A stretch of 41,778 nt of DNA from Bacillota bacterium (lineage in GTDB: Bacteria > Bacillota_I > Bacilli_A > ML615J-28 > CAG-698), in the NCBI GenBank assembly GCA_023410025.1, contig JAEYQM010000042.1, forward strand, positions 1 to 41,778, read 5' to 3'. Made by a program: the position numbers and the translations under genes. Below are positions 40,801-41,778 of this stretch, in pieces; within the stretch, counting starts at the first letter, position 1; the number at the start of each line of letters is the position of its first letter. The notes beneath the pieces were generated by a model that ran no database searches, was not told the DNA's origin, and saw nothing but the letters and a program-made list of their open reading frames with translations.

Positions 40801-40853
40801 GCTATTTGTTTAATAGTAAATGATTTGAGAATATTTTTATTTTAACAAAAGAA

Positions 40854-40909
40854 GATGACAAGGGGCGGGTAATGGGGAATTTCCCCCTCTTATAAAAGGT
40901 AAAATTTTT
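40854..40909. other. GC-rich patch, possible insertion-sequence end
   Basis: A local run of G and C, with GGGGAA / TTCCCC (40874-40886) as an inverted repeat, stands out in AT-rich DNA. It lies just past the 3' end of the transposase remnant and may be one terminus of the former element. I could not find a matching inverted copy beyond 41577. Confidence 0.3.
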
Positions 40910-41577
40910 TTATTTTATAAAAACAGTTAAATAATTTGTCTTGCCTGCTTTTATTAATTCATTTCGTTTTTTAACTGGTGTTTTATAATTTAATTTAGTC
41001 ATCCCAATTGTGTTAAATCTATATAAATATTTTATCATTTGATTTTGTAAATATTCAAAACTATAAAACTTTAGATGCTTATAAAATCTTTTGTTGTAAT
41101 TTCTATTGCTGCGTTCTATTTTACCATTATGTCTTGATGTTCTAGGTTTTATATAAATGTCAATTTAAATATCAACAATTTTGTTCATTTAAGATTCCTC
41201 AGTTTGTATTGGTTTAATTTTATCTTTTCACCTTAAAACTCAGGTGTATTGAATTTTTAAGTTTGTATGGCTTTTTTTGATCTATTTAGATAATAACCTA
41301 GTTTAAATAAAACCCTATATAAACTAGTATAATGCCTAGAATGTGCAATTTTATATCTTATCTTATTATATAACTGATTTAGAACATTATTTGGGTTACC
41401 CTTGATCTAATTAATAATATTTTTATACTCATAATCTGTATGTTCTCTTGGATGTTTAGCATGTGATTTCTACACTTTACTAAAAGAGTAGTACCATCAT
41501 ATTGTTTATTCCAACTTATTAACGAAACTTTAGAAATATGATATTTAGTACAGATACACAATACTTATTTGAAAGAT
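40910..41577 (-). pseudogene. Decayed DDE integrase-type transposase
   Basis: Read on the minus strand, pieces of a transposase with helix-turn-helix and integrase core can be joined across frames. The N-terminal part is CTKYHISKVSLISWNKQYDG. After a frameshift comes KHPREHTDYEYKNII, a stop, then HYTSLYRVLFKLGYYLNRS. A short piece with IKPIQT follows, at the place where the second catalytic Asp should be. The C-terminus RTSRHNGKIERSNRNYNKRF carries the catalytic Glu and runs on to a TAA at 40912-40910. The region with the first catalytic Asp is deleted, and there are several stops and frameshifts. It is therefore a dead insertion-sequence relic. The exact IS family is not certain (IS3/IS481-like). 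Confidence 0.85.
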
Positions 41578-41778
41578 AAGTTGACACAAAATGTAATTAT
41601 GTATTTTATACAAGTAAAGTCTCATATGTGTTGTAATATAGCACTACATTTAAAAAAGATTTATAGTAGTATTGACTTAATTTCTTAAATATGATATTCT
41701 TAATTTGTAAATACAGCTAAATTATAAAAAATCTGATTATTATTATTTGTTAATAATCATTTAAAAATAATAATTTTA
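41578..41778. other. Non-coding AT-rich window end
   Basis: I see no gene in these 200 bases. TTGACT (41672-41677), a 17-bp spacer and TATTCT (41695-41700) could be a forward promoter for a gene beyond the window. The stretch may include the upstream end of the transposase relic. Confidence 0.3.

Noticed and set aside
41379..41561. Independent 60-residue reverse gene
   Set aside because: Its first half is the helix-turn-helix of the transposase relic and the rest is out of frame; it is part of the pseudogene.
1..41778. Mycoplasma-type code with TGA read as Trp, suggested by the low GC content
   Set aside because: Trp is encoded by TGG throughout, several genes end cleanly at TGA (for example ftsK, rbgA and rpoD), and RF2 is present.
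1..41778. CRISPR array, tRNA, rRNA, SRP RNA or prophage
   Set aside because: No spaced direct repeats, no cloverleaf or rRNA motifs in the short intergenic gaps, and no phage structural or integrase gene apart from the transposase relic.

Overview
The window is a 41.8 kb, very AT-rich, gene-dense piece of a bacterial chromosome. It belongs to a low-GC Bacillota lineage with the standard genetic code: Trp is TGG and TGA is used as a stop. It carries a sporulation core (spoIIGA-sigE-sigG) next to ftsW/spoVE-like, murG and ftsZ, a long-form HPF, a YitT protein, an ECF-type folate transporter and both RF2 and SecA. The organism is therefore walled and probably spore-forming, or descended from a spore-former. 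The base composition and compact proteins fit the Erysipelotrichia / Haloplasma / Izemoplasma side of Bacilli better than Bacillus itself. That placement is inference.

Layout. 1-165: 3' end of an unknown gene. 242-1445: hpf and, convergent to it, sodA, sharing a bidirectional terminator. 1708-6988: secA-prfB-yitT-like-recX. 7024-9279: a 33-codon gene and a secreted GHL10-type glycoside-hydrolase-like protein. 9297-10127 (minus): a Cof-type HAD phosphatase. 10257-15264: an unknown membrane protein, an FtsK/SpoIIIE motor without membrane helices, signal peptidase I, rbgA and rnhB. 15345-17245: groES-groEL. 17366-19354: topA. 19500-24057: the SRP operon ftsY-ylxM-ffh followed by a large coiled-coil protein of unknown function. 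24084-24641 (minus): ruvA, divergent from ruvB-queA. 26801-28796: tgt and a lipoprotein. 28912-31077: ftsW-murG. 31233-34705: ftsZ, then spoIIGA-sigE-sigG. 34801-35554: a tetrahydrofolate riboswitch and folT. 35623-38485: gpmI-eno. 38642-40743: a TVP38/DedA-type membrane protein and a primary-type sigma factor. 40910-41577 (minus): a decayed transposase. The last 200 bases hold no gene that I can see.

Themes. Several genes act in protein targeting (SecA, FtsY, Ffh, YlxM, signal peptidase I). Others act in translation and ribosome maturation (HPF, RF2, RbgA, QueA, Tgt), DNA topology and repair (TopA, RuvA, RuvB, RecX, RNase HII, FtsK), and division and sporulation. The sporulation block keeps the Bacillus subtilis order ftsZ-spoIIGA-sigE-sigG. 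It also keeps a sigma-G-like promoter in front of sigG and an overlong-spacer promoter in front of spoIIGA.

The observations most worth a second look are these: the altered -10-recognition residues in the RpoD-like sigma factor, set against many extended -10 (TGn) promoters; the helix-less FtsK motor paired with an unknown membrane protein; the 612-residue coiled-coil protein in the SRP operon; the three-codon ORF overlapping the secA start; the degenerate G4 motif in RbgA; and the separated, divergent ruvA and ruvB. I found no CRISPR array, prophage, rRNA or tRNA, and no obvious new defence system.
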